From: Asparagopsis taxiformis
Lineage: Eukaryota; Rhodophyta; Florideophyceae; Bonnemaisoniales; Bonnemaisoniaceae
Assembly: GCA_030407315.1 (NCBI GenBank)
Contig: JALQPE010000946.1
Coordinates: forward strand, 48,322 to 112,321
DNA length: 64,000 nt
Reading direction: 5' to 3'
The translations under genes and the position numbers were made by a program. The notes under the pieces are model-generated. The model was not told the DNA's origin. It worked only from the letters and a program-made list of their open reading frames with translations, and did no database searches. This document shows, in pieces, positions 39,744 through 50,073 of this stretch (within the stretch, counting starts at the first letter, position 1; each line of letters begins with the position of its first letter).

Positions 39744-41080
39744 ATGGGTTCTCCCATGCACACAACCGGGCAACCAATGTTTACTCCCGTGTCTCATCCT
39801 GTTCTCCGAAAATTAGGACGGAAGACTATTCATGCGTTCCTGCGTGACCGCGAAAACTACTTACTGTACATCCAGGATGCGAACGCTTCTGGAAGTGCAC
39901 TAACGCCTGTTCCACTCAGGTCCTCAATCGATCGTGACCTTTTGCTCTCTCTGATTGCATTTGAAACGTTTGAAGGGATCCAAGAGTTCAATGACCTCAC
40001 TGAAGATATTTTGGAAGAGTGGCTACGATCCAAAGAAGAGGTTAAGCTGGAGTCAATTTCACTGGAAGAATTGGAAACAGCCATCAAGAGTGCTGTGAAA
40101 ATAAATGTGCATGAGCCAGACGCTGAGTTGCGCATTCGCGGATTATTCTCAGACTACCAAACACTCCTTCGTCACAAAAAATGGGAACGTCTCATTGACG
40201 ACAAACCGAAACTATCTATTCGTCACATTTGCGAGCTTTTGAAACCGGCAGTTCTCAAGGACAGAATCATTCAGGACATTGAGCTTGGTATAAACAACAT
40301 AGAAGAAAACTGGATGTCATTCTTCAAGCATGTTTTAAAACGTGCTATTGCATGTGAGGAGTACGTGCCGCTGAAAGGATCCCATAGTGGATACGAGAAA
40401 ACTAAGACCACCAAGAAGCATAGTACCTTCTCGCAGTCAAGCCCAAATGCTTCCTTACATATGGAAAAAGCGGTCTGTCAGCCCGCTACACCCAGCTCTG
40501 TCCAAGTTACTCCACAGCGTTCTAGTAGAGACAAGAACGGAAAAGCGACTACAAGTACTGCTCCAAAGTGTTTGAATCCTGCGTGTGGTGAACACCATTA
40601 CATAAGGTACTGCACAGTTTCTACACCACAAGAAAAGGCCAAATTTCTTAAAGAGTATCGGGACAAACGGAGCGAGGTAGGAAGACTCAATGTATTGAAC
40701 AATCAGGGAGACAATTTTATAGGAGACGAATCATGGTTATGCAACAAAAAAACTGATTTGCCACCGGGGAGATACCGTGCCAAACTGGCTGACAATGTGC
40801 CCGTCATCGTGAACGGTGACTATGGCGCTGATCACGCTTCTATAAGCGATAGACATTTACAGATGTGTGCCAAAGCAGGGATATTTGTGCAAGTTCTTCC
40901 ACTTGCAATTCCCATAGCTATGGGACTTGCTCTTCAGGACCAAGACGCTGATGGAGATACAAAAACTTATCTGGCAAAGAAGAAAGCGCGGATCTCAACT
41001 ACACTTTACCTAGGGCAAGCACCACTTCGGCTCAGAAATGTAGAATACTTGGTTTTCGATGAACCAATGAAGGAGGTTCT
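39744..41080 (+). CDS. chromovirus gag and protease region
   Basis: Gag (capsid-like helical region rich in Glu/Lys, then a Cys/His cluster CLNPACGEHHYIRYC) followed by a retropepsin-like stretch with VNGDYGADHAS, where the usual DS/TG reads DYG. ATG 39744 is the first true start; the frame opens at a GTG at 39732. The frame is lost near 41078-41083, where one T is missing compared with the continuation in the next frame. The tail beyond that point in this frame (to 41264) is out-of-frame translation. Confidence 0.8.
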
Positions 41081-44000
41081 TTGTCGCGTCCGCTTCTACA
41101 ATCTATTGGTTTTGATTTGGACCGTCATCTTTCTACAGTGCGTAATTCTGTGCATGACAAAGACTTCTCAAATATTGGTTTCCAGCCAGACTTCTCTGAG
41201 AACAGCAAACTTACAAAGCTTCTACTGTCTGACAAGGAGCAGCAAGATGCCACTCTGCCGCTAGATGAGGCTCCGGAGTATAGCGTCAGGGAAAAACATG
41301 ACGTTTGCGCCGTGCAGACAAAGAATCCTCCAGTTACAAGCATTGATTACTCAACCACTCTCTGCAGCAGTGTAGTGCAACCCGAGAAAGAGGATCTATT
41401 CGACAAAATAGTGTCCGTAGGCACCGATGATGAACATAAAACATCAGAGTGCCTAGATTCTATGGTGCAGCATGCAATCAATAATGGATTGCCCCCAGAA
41501 CACCACGACGAACTGCATGCGCTGGTCAAGGAATATGCGGATATATTTCGGACTAAGCTTGGGGCAGATCCCCCCGCGAAAGTACCGCCTATGAAGGTCA
41601 TTCTAAAACCCGGTGCGGTACCTATTCGTGTACGGCAGCGCCGTTATCTCCTCTACAAACCACGTTCCTCCGCAAGAAAATTGATGAGTTGCTTAGTTTG
41701 GGATTGATATACCCCAACAACACTAGTCAATGGGCAAGTGCACCGCTTGTTGTGCCGAAGTCTGGCACTGAGAAATTCCGTTTACAGTGGATCTTCGTCC
41801 AGTTAACGAACAGACAGTTCCTCATGTATGGCCAATGCCAGATCTAGAAGCTGCAACATCCAAACTATCTGAGGACGTATGCTTTGCTACTCTTGATCTA
41901 TGTCAGGGATATTGGCAGTTACCATTGGACGTGACGTCCCAGGAGTGCCAAAGCTTTATAACAGAAGATGGTGTGTTCACTCCGACCAGAGTAATGCATG
42001 GACAAACAAACGCTGTATCCTACTTGCAAAGCAATGTCCAACTTCTTTGCACTAGCATTCGCGACAGAATGTTGCAGTGGTTAGACGACATGCTATTGCA
42101 TTGCCGTTCAATTGAAGAGCTTCTAATCACTCTTCGTAAGTTCTTTCAAATATGCAGGCGGAACAATTTGAAGCTACATGCACAGAAGTGCCAGTTATAC
42201 TTACATACAGTACGATGGTGCGGGAGATTAATAAGCAAGGAAGGTGTACGCATGGATCCATCTCGATTGAATGGGCTACTGGAGTTGACAAAGCCCAGTA
42301 CAGGGGCAGAACTGCAACAATTTGTCTGTGCAGCCACATGGATGAAGCAGACAATTCCAGAGTTTAACAAGATAATGGATGAACTAAGGATTACATTGGA
42401 AGCAGTATATGAGCAGGCGGGCAGTAGGACAAGGAAAGCAGTTTCAAAAGTATCGTTACAGTCTATATGGGGCAAAAAGCAAGACGAAGCACTCGAACAG
42501 GTCAAGAATGCATTACGCAATGCAGCCACACTTGCACATCCCGATCCTACAAAGCTCCTTTGCCTGTTCACAGATGCATCAGAACTCCATTGGGCTGGTA
42601 TATTGACTCAAATACCTGCATCCGATATGGATGCACTATACGAAGATCAGAACCACGAACCGCTTGCATTTATATCCGGTTCATTTACAGGCTCAAGCAC
42701 GCGGTGGTCTACAGTAGAAAAGGAGGCATATGCCATTGTGGAGTCAGTAATGAGGTTGGACTATTTACTCCTTCGACCGGAAGGATTCTATTTGTTTACG
42801 GACCATAAGAATTTGGTTTTCATGTTCAACCCATTGTCAACCAATCCCTCAATGGGTAAACATGTCCTTACTAAGGTGGAAAGATGGGCAATGCGCATGT
42901 CATCTTTCCGGTACACGATAGTACACATTCCAGGCGATGAGAACTGCTGGGCTGACCTACTCTCGAGGTGGGGTGCACCGCATTCGAGCCATGTTTCATC
43001 TAATGTCTATCGTGCGTCTTTATCATCCCTTTTTATTGCTCCTGTCGCTCCTGATCTTGATCCAGACTTCACATGGCCAGAAATAGCCGACATCATTGCT
43101 GCCCAGGCTGCTGCTATTAAGGAAGGGAAGGAGCATGTGCCTACAACACTCAAGAATGGAATATACTATCACATTTCTAATGCATTATGGATTCCAGCTG
43201 ATGCGACAGAGTTGCAATTGCGCATTTGCATTATTGCTCATTGTGGAAGCGGCGGTCATCGTGGGGAAAACACAACGTATAATCACATCAAAGAATATTT
43301 TCATTGGAAAGGATTGAAGCAAGATGTGAGTGCCTTCTGCAAGAGTTGTTTGCATTGCATATCCACTACTGGAGGAAATCGTGTGCCTCGTCCCATGGGC
43401 CACGCTCTTCACTCCGACAAGCCGAATGAGGTCATCCACTTTGACTACCTATATATGGGTCCAAGCATTTCTGGTGAGATATACTTATTAATTATCAAAG
43501 ATGACGCCTCTTCATTCGTCTGGCTCGAGCCATCCTCGGCGGCAGACACAAATACTACTGTCGAAACATTGCATAAGTGGTTTTCATTATTCGGAATCGC
43601 CCCTAACTGGATTTCCGATCGTGGATCACACTTCAAAAATGCGTTGATGGACGGCCTAAACCGTGCAATGCATACGCGTCACCATTTTACAACTGCCTAC
43701 TGTCCACAATCTAATGGAACAGTAGAGAGTGTATGCAAGCAAGTACTTCGTGCAACCCGATCATTACTTTCCGAATTCCGTTTATCTGAAAAAGAATGGC
43801 CGAAGGTATCAAAGGTGGTACAAAGCGTGCTGAATCATTCTAAGCGTGAAAGTATGGGAGGAAACGCTCCTATCACTGTCTTTACTGGGATTACTCCGTC
43901 TCACCCTTTGTTATCCGTTGTTCCAAAGGAAACACCTGTTCAGAAGAGTCTCGAATTCATCCGTGCTCAAAAGCTTATTGGTATCGAGCGTCTCATAAGA

Positions 44001-44552
44001 GCAATTGATGAGATGCATAGAGATGTATCAGCGCGCAAAACAAAAAGCAGACAGGCGGCCGTTGATGCTCACAACCGGAAAACGCATGTATTACCAATCA
44101 ATTTTGAGATTGGCGACTACGTTTTAGTTGCTCAACGCCAAATCAATGATGGTCATAAGCTTAGAGTTAAATGGCGCGGTCCAAGAAGGGTTACAAGGGC
44201 AGAATCTGATTACGTGTATGAATTGGAAGATCTCATCACTGGCTCACATGCACTTGTGCATGCAAACCGACTCAAATTCTATTCTGATTCAAGTCTAAAC
44301 GTCAGTGAAACACTCTTGGATACAATCGCCCACAACAATCCTCACTTTAATACCGTGGAGGAGCTTCAGGATCTACGTTACAATGATGACTATGGCCGAT
44401 ACGAGGTGAAAACAAAATGGAAAGGATTCGATTATGAAGATCCAACTTGGGAACCATTAGAAGTACTGCGTGAAGATATTCCTGAGATGATTTCCGCCTT
44501 CCTGAGTCAATTTTACGACCAGCGTTTGGCCAAAGAAGCAGCATCCTTCTAA
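41081..44552 (+). pseudogene. chromovirus pol (RT, RNase H, integrase, chromodomain), frameshifted
   Basis: Continues from gag-protease in another frame to ~41646, shifts again to ~41784, then runs open to 44552. Each shift is explained by one missing T. RT: FATLDLCQGYWQLPL, then WLDD where YxDD is usual (about 42077-42090). RNase H: FTDAS, a conserved Glu in STVEKEAY, and FTDHKNL. Integrase: HHCC finger (AHCGSGGH ... CKSC) and catalytic Asp at 43443, Asp at 43617 (SDRG) and Glu at 43725, DD35E spacing. The C-terminus is a clear chromodomain (about 44356-44500, VKTKWKGF ... TWEPLEVL), which reads methylated histone H3 in related elements. As written the reading frame cannot give a full Pol, so this copy is probably inactive unless the indels are sequence errors. 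Confidence 0.85.
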
Positions 44553-44563
44553 CGTTCGCCATT

Positions 44564-44574
44564 AAGAGAGAGGA
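44564..44574 (+). other. polypurine tract of the chromovirus
   Basis: AAGAGAGAGGA between the pol stop and the 3' LTR, the expected plus-strand primer position. Confidence 0.7.
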
Positions 44575-44575
44575 C

Positions 44576-44955
44576 TGCTGCATCGCCCCTTTGGTACGCA
44601 AGGTATGTGTTGCCATCTAGCACTGCTGGTTGATGGATCTGCACACGGTGCGTTGAGCACAGTACATGTGTGGCAATTATTATCTCCTCCAGGTCGCTTA
44701 TGGTAAGCGGGAACGTAGACAAACATGCTGTCCGGTCGGCACACTTCCATCCACGGCCTGGCAGCGATCTTAATTGTCTCTTCCTGCGTGCTAGGTACGA
44801 TCCCATTAGAGCGTTCTACTTTTTCCCTTTCCCCCTATGATTTCACCGCCATTCCGTCCTGGAAGCTACACTACTTTAGCTATCTTTACCTCCCTTGAAA
44901 TAAAAAAGGTCAGAGCTCTAGCGGCATTCAATTCCTGCCCTACGGTTACTCAAAA
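44576..44955 (+). repeat. 3' LTR of the chromovirus (380 bp)
   Basis: Direct repeat of 39301-39680 at an offset of 5275; no mismatch seen by eye. Followed by the CTTCG target duplication. Confidence 0.92.
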
Positions 44956-45103
44956 CTTCGTTACCCAGCAGATCACTGGCACGGGTCTGTCTTGGCAAGG
45001 ATACAAAGCCCATCCCACCATCGCAACTGCGTCCGAATCGCTGTCAAAGTCCGTCGAATTCAAGTTGCTAGTTGCAGCGGTGCCACTGTGCTGGTTCTTT
45101 TAA
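44956..45103 (+). pseudogene. right half of the split host ORF
   Basis: Starts with the right copy of CTTCG and continues the frame entering the element at 39300. It ends SVEFKLLVAAVPLCWFF and a stop, a hydrophobic tail resembling a GPI-attachment signal or membrane segment. No homology recognised. Confidence 0.3.
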
Positions 45104-45276
45104 TTGCAAGCGGTTGGTGCTAGAGAGTATTTATACTACTTGTAACAAGTGATTTTGGTTATAGAGAGAAAACAGATTGGCAGAGATACACTCGAAGGTT
45201 CGAATGAACTCGAGAGTGTGATAGAGGGTTCAATAAGAGTTACGATATCGATAGTCTCGTCATGTGTAGTGAAATT

Positions 45277-45404
45277 TGTTGGGATATTCATATCCCTCAT
45301 CTCCTCCCTGGCCAATCGGCTCCGCTCCGTTGGGATATCCATATAACCAGGCGACATGCCAACTCTAGTGTCTGCGCAGGCACAACATTCTTTATAGTCT
45401 AACA
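45277..45404 (+). repeat. 128-bp solo LTR with AAATT target duplication
   Basis: Starts TGTTGGG and ends TAACA, with TGTT/AACA inverted ends. It is flanked by AAATT on both sides (45272-45276 and 45405-45409). Inside, TTGGGATATTCATAT is echoed as TTGGGATATCCATAT. The size and ends suit a short copia-type LTR left by LTR-LTR recombination, or a small non-autonomous element. Strand is assigned only from the order of the ends. Confidence 0.65.
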
Positions 45405-45409
45405 AAATT

Positions 45410-47053
45410 CGCTAAGATACAAATTCAATTTATGGAACCTGAGTGTACTGTAATCACTCTGGTGCACCGTGACAAATTCCACATCCAACAATCGCTCAGG
45501 TATTGTTCCGCAACCCGTTTTTCTATTCAGTCCCACCCTCCCATAGCCCTTATATTATGTTCTTCCTTTCCAGGCCATCCCAGGGGCCTCTCGCTGCACG
45601 CATTGGCAGGTTAATTTACCTGAAGGACTACAGTATTCCTACCCCTTGGGTTGAGCCTGGATAATTTTCAGCCAGCCCTGCAGTAAAAACTGCGTTCTTC
45701 TCATCTTCAGTCCCTTATGACCTTTGATATCAATACCAATTTCTGGTGCTGGTGCAAGTTCTGCAATTCCTACGCTGCAGGATCAGCGTATGCAGTTTCG
45801 CCGTGGCGGGATGAACCAGTGAGATCGACCCAGAGTGATATTTTAATACGATTTGATTTCACGGCGCATACAATTGCTAGCTATTGGTCAAGTTTGTATA
45901 GACCAACCCTTTGCGCCTCGGCAAGCTTCTCTATCGATATTGAACCTTCGGCTGTTCAGGATGGCAAGCTGGTTGTACATCTGTGCATTCTTCTAGGCAT
46001 TATGAAGTACTCCTCTCCCTATATTACCTAGCCTCTCAAGAAAATAAACTAGAGAGCTACCATCGTAGCGACATTATTGTTCTACATGCGAGCAAAAGGT
46101 GCCAAGGCAGTAGTGAGTGAGATGTTAATGGATTTGACAAGAGACTGATCTATGCTAGCGCGCGTATAGTTCGGCCCCCGAGCTGCGCCGGCGGTTCAAG
46201 CATTATCCCATCCTCCATCCGAAGCCTGCTCTACACGACAGATCCGTACCAGATTTCTTGAGAAGCGCAGCAACTTTCAGTACCGGAGACAGAACACACT
46301 ATTTTGATACCCTCCCTCCATCCCTAGAGTAAAATTTCAACTAGTCTGGTGACCCGGGGAATCCATCATAGGCGATGGTGAAAGCGTCGCTCAAAGAGCG
46401 GTAAACCCCAGGTTCAATCCTGCAGAAACCTAGCAAACCCAGCATAAAAATGGGTTGAAAGTTTTGTCCTCCTTCGGGACTCGAACTTCTGGGTCGACAA
46501 GCGGAAAGTGGGGAGGATGTTGAATGAAAAGAAAATGATCTACGGTAGACTAAGTTCAGTTCGGCTATCACAATGCGCTGGCGGCTCACTTATCATTAAA
46601 TTCCCCGTCCGGAGTATCCTCCTGTAAAGGATTCCAGTTCAGTCTGCTGGAAAGGCGCAGGACTCTCCAAGTCGCCTCTGCAGACCACTTTTTGATGGCA
46701 TTCGTCCATCCCTGCCATTCATAGTCACATGGTCTGCCTACGCTGTAGCAGCTATCCTGTGTAGTGGTCAGACCATTATTCAGAAAGCGACGCCTGTATT
46801 GGCAAGTCTTGCAGAAGATATGGGGTAAAGTTACTCCGTCGCATTCCAATCACAAAGTCCATAGTGGACTTGAGAAACGTTGAAAGGATAGAATTATACG
46901 TCGTACTCCTTCTAGAGTGGCCGGTGACAGAAGTGAACAGCAAAATCACGGGGACTGAGCATTCCAGTTCTCTTCTCGTTCAAATGACTAAACGATTTTT
47001 GCTTTACTTCCACGAAGGTAATGGAAATCAGGGCTTTTACACTAAGGTGGTCC
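45410..47053. other. intergenic with two tRNA-like B boxes
   Basis: No convincing gene; a 104-codon ORF at 45717-46031 has no recognisable features. Around 46345-46500 there are two RNA polymerase III B-box-like sequences on opposite strands: GGTTCAATCC at 46411-46420 (+) and GAAGTTCGAGTCCC on the minus strand at 46475-46488. The first follows a small anticodon-arm-like hairpin. They may be tRNA-derived SINE remnants. Confidence 0.3.
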
Positions 47054-47872
47054 TCAAGTATTGGACAGACGACACTGGTTCGTTGCAGTGTTCACTCCCA
47101 TACCGTCCGGGTTGGTGCTAGTGTCGACACATCGATTACAGCAACTGTCAACTATGGCCTGACCGTCAGTTGCGAAAGTTGCAAAGCTACCCGGGTCACA
47201 AGCCCGTGGGATCATGTCATTCACACAGCCCTCATAACAAGCTCTAGCTTCTATGTTCTCATTGACTGCCAACAGTTCTGTTCCGTCATTTTGGGCTACG
47301 GCATACACTATGATAGAAGTCGTCGATGTTCCACAGGTGCATACTCCGTTGATAGCCACACCGCCAATTGCACCGGTTGTAGCAAAGGAACATGTAGGTG
47401 TAGTCGATGGCGTGACAGAAGGGGTCGGGGTAACCGAGGACGTCGCAGACGGTGTCGGAGATGCGGATGGGGACGGCGTCACGCTTGGGCTCGCGGCGGG
47501 GGTACCCGTGGTCGAAGGAGATGCTGCTGCAGTCATAGTCGGTGCAACGACAACAACCGGGGCAGTTATCACGGTTGGCGGAAGTACGGTCGGTGGGGTC
47601 GGGCCTGCAAGGAAGTCACAACGGCGGCCAGGCCTCCCGGCAGGGAATCTACCACTCACTCGGACACAGTTCACGACGTTACAGAAGCCCCCAATGCGAC
47701 GAAGACGAGCACATTGTCTGCGGGCTCGGCTTCGAATCACGAAACACTCTCCAGTACATCCAAACATCTGGCGCTGGGAGGTAGGGAGACCTGCACCGTT
47801 TGCCTGGACTCCATCGGGTACAGCTGCTACGGAGAGGAGGGCGATGAGGAAAACAATGCTGAGGGAGACCAT
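47054..47872 (-). CDS. secreted cysteine-rich protein, family member B
   Basis: 272 residues. The signal peptide (hydrophobic core ~4-18, cut near GVQA) is followed by the N-module C39-x3-C43-x10-C54-x9-C64-x4-C69-x15-C85 with many Arg. The linker is Pro/Val then Ser/Thr/Pro (SPSVTPSPSASPTPSATSS is shared exactly with member A). The C-terminal ten-Cys domain includes CTCGTSTTS, CYEGC, ACDPGSFATF and CCNRC. Closest neighbour in sequence is member C, 1.2 kb away on the same strand, which points to tandem duplication. No clear TATA box: the region ~75 bp upstream has only a weak AT run. Large ORFs on the opposite strand here (47021-47950, 47253-47909) are shadows of the linker. Confidence 0.85.
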   Translation of the reverse strand: MVSLSIVFLIALLSVAAVPDGVQANGAGLPTSQRQMFGCTGECFVIRSRARRQCARLRRIGGFCNVVNCVRVSGRFPAGRPGRRCDFLAGPTPPTVLPPTVITAPVVVVAPTMTAAASPSTTGTPAASPSVTPSPSASPTPSATSSVTPTPSVTPSTTPTCSFATTGAIGGVAINGVCTCGTSTTSIIVYAVAQNDGTELLAVNENIEARACYEGCVNDMIPRACDPGSFATFATDGQAIVDSCCNRCVDTSTNPDGMGVNTATNQCRLSNT

Positions 47873-47950
47873 TGCGAAGGGAATCGAAGGCTGCCGTACC
47901 GATCGATGACGAGGGGAGGTGTCGAGTGCGATGCGAAAGTTAGAGCTTAA

Positions 47951-49070
47951 GTAGTGCTGAGGTGTACAATGAGCAGTTGATAATGTCGAGAGGAATGATC
48001 ATGATTTGGCCATACGGTCTGGAAACTCTGAGAAGAGCTGTAATTTGGAGGATGGAGGCATGATTGAAACTGGCTCAATTTCTATTTCGCCAGGAAACGA
48101 AAATGACCGCATGGCGAGAGGCATCAGACGATTGAGCATCTGAGTATGACGTGAAAGGACTACGCGTCATTTGACAAATTGTATGTGGCGTGCACTCCGT
48201 TTGTATCTTTGTCACCTTTCTCGATCAAATCCGGCGTTAGGATGGCATTGTTTTTCAAACTCACAAAGAATCGTACGGCTGTAATTTGCCCGCAAACGAA
48301 ACGGTACAAAGAATAGTGCCAACCGCCGTGGTTACAAGATGTTACTGTTGGAAATAGTGTCACATTTCCGGACGTTACCAGAAATTTTTCGGTCCACGCG
48401 CACGCATTGTCGGGCAGAGGAAAATGATCACGCTAGAAAGTCACTCGTGTCGGGTTCACCAATAAACTGCCTGATCCACAAGCTCTGGCCCCCAAGACAA
48501 GCGCACTGTTGCAACATATGTAACCTTGCGCAGCGGGCCATGGTTTTTCGCGCTATGCGTCCATTGCAAGAACGTATAGCTCGGCGGCATGGAAGACACG
48601 ATGCACGCTACGGAAGCTTCAGGAACTTTCTGCATTCAGTTTCGAAGCCCGCAACGTGTTCGAACCGTGTCACAGACACGTACAGCGCGGCCCGTAGTCA
48701 TCGATACTTTGCACCACTCTTGCCGTGCATGTCACTATTGCAGGAAAAATGAATGGCATTGGACCCAGTGAAAGATATGTCACCATTTCATTCGAACAAC
48801 TTCAGACGCGTTATCCCCACATTTGGTTGCACAATAACAGAGCTGATGCAAGCCGAATGCTCTTGGGTGATAGTTACCATTCTTTTCTAAGCACGGTTGA
48901 CAGATGTCCACTAGACAGCCATCAACGGCTCTGGCTCCGAGGCCGAGGTTATTTGACGGTGATGCAACCGGTAGGTAACAGAATGCATTTCCATGCATGC
49001 GTTTACACCCTGCACAGAAATCCTAATCATATCTATCAAATTGAATCATTACCATTGCCACCGATCATGC
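47951..49070. other. intergenic between members B and C
   Basis: Nothing recognised beyond short chance ORFs; probably holds the upstream control region of member B at its left end. Confidence 0.4.
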
Positions 49071-49865
49071 TTACGCGTCATCTAGGAAACATTGATTCGT
49101 TACCGCATTCACTCCCATACCAGCCGGAGCTGTAGTATCGACACATCGATTGCAGCAGCTATCTACAATGGCCTGACCGTCAGTGGCGAAAGTAGCAAAG
49201 CTGCCAGGGTCACACGCCCGCGGGATCAGGTCATTGATACAGCCTCGGTAGCAATTCCTAGCCTCAATGTTGGTACCTACATTTGGCAATGGTCCTCCAC
49301 CATTGATGGCTTCCGCATAAACTGTAATAGTGGTCGACGATGTTCCACAGGTGCACACCCCATTGATAGCCACTCCACCTATTGGGCCAGTCGCTGCAAA
49401 CGAACACGTAGGTGTCGTGGATGGCGTCACAGAGGGCGTCGGGGTGACGGACGGTGTCGGAGATGTAGTCGGAGAGACGGTTGGAGACGACGTAACGCTA
49501 GGGCTCGCGGCAGGCGACCTAGAAGGAGACGGAGATACTGGAGGAACTACAGCGGGCCCTATAATAACGACAGGTGGCTGAGTGGTGGGCGGTGGAGGTA
49601 ATATAATAATCACAACACATCGGTATCCTACTATCCGACCATCTGAAGTCGAGATGGGACACCTTTCAATTCGGCAGAAGCCACCAAGACGACGAATCCG
49701 AGCGCACAGCCGAACGACAAACCTACGTCTGCGGAAACACCGATTCGGGCACCGGAACAGCTGGTGCTGAGAGACCGCAAGCTCTCCGGCTTTTGCTTCA
49801 GCACCATGAGAGAGAGCTGTCGTAACGAGGAGGACAAGTAGGAAAGCAAATCTGAAAGGAGTCAT
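49071..49865 (-). CDS. secreted cysteine-rich protein, family member C
   Basis: 264 residues from the ATG at 49865. The frame is open 31 codons further upstream, but the signal peptide (MTPFRFAFLLVLLVTTALS) begins here and the TATA box lies ~106 bp ahead of this ATG. N-module C39-x3-C43-x10-C54-x9-C64-x4-C69-x13-C83 with a run of four Arg. A Pro-rich stretch and a Ser/Thr/Pro linker follow, then the ten-Cys domain (CTCGTSSTT, CYRGC, ACDPGSFATF, CCNRC). The C-domain is very close to that of member B (shared FATFATDGQAIVDSCCNRCV). Function unknown; extracellular by architecture. Confidence 0.85.
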   Translation of the reverse strand: MTPFRFAFLLVLLVTTALSHGAEAKAGELAVSQHQLFRCPNRCFRRRRFVVRLCARIRRLGGFCRIERCPISTSDGRIVGYRCVVIIILPPPPTTQPPVVIIGPAVVPPVSPSPSRSPAASPSVTSSPTVSPTTSPTPSVTPTPSVTPSTTPTCSFAATGPIGGVAINGVCTCGTSSTTITVYAEAINGGGPLPNVGTNIEARNCYRGCINDLIPRACDPGSFATFATDGQAIVDSCCNRCVDTTAPAGMGVNAVTNQCFLDDA

Positions 49866-49970
49866 TGTCACTAGGATTTTGAACCCACTTGCGAACGCAA
49901 TGGCGGTGACGGGTGGTTGCAGTAGAGCTTGCGTGCGTAGAGCAGTTGACCGGGCCATCGGGGACGACGA

Positions 49971-49981
49971 ATATATATATT
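49971..49981 (-). promoter_or_regulatory. TATA box of member C
   Basis: An alternating AT run (ATATATATATT) ~106 bp ahead of the ATG at 49865. Confidence 0.5.
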
Positions 49982-50060
49982 GTCAGCTTGGCACTATAAT
50001 CTTTCATGTTTGGAGAGGTGCGTTTTTCGACTTTGCGAACAAGTCCTGGAAAATAACGCC

Positions 50061-50073
50061 CTCAGAGGTGTTT
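50061..50073 (-). promoter_or_regulatory. possible shared upstream element, member C
   Basis: CTCAGAGGTGTTT, similar to sequences ~210-260 bp ahead of members D, E and G. Confidence 0.25.

Larger units (their letters stand above)
39301..44955 (+). mobile_element. Ty3/gypsy chromovirus, complete with two LTRs
   Basis: 5655-bp element: 380-bp LTRs at 39301-39680 and 44576-44955 that look identical base for base, CTTCG target duplication, gag, protease, RT, RNase H, DD35E integrase and a C-terminal chromodomain. Identical LTRs imply recent insertion, yet pol is broken by three single-base losses. Confidence 0.93.

Noticed and set aside
41060..41100. Programmed -1 frameshift in the chromovirus
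   Set aside because: No canonical slippery heptamer is present, and two further shifts downstream of the same kind make mutation or sequence error more likely.
47021..47950. 309-codon + strand ORF opposite member B, and similar long antisense ORFs at 38001-38561, 49092-49601, 55267-55800 and 57314-58135
   Set aside because: They mirror the repetitive Ser/Thr/Pro linker and Cys domains of the real genes. They lack their own signal peptide or domain and have no promoter logic.
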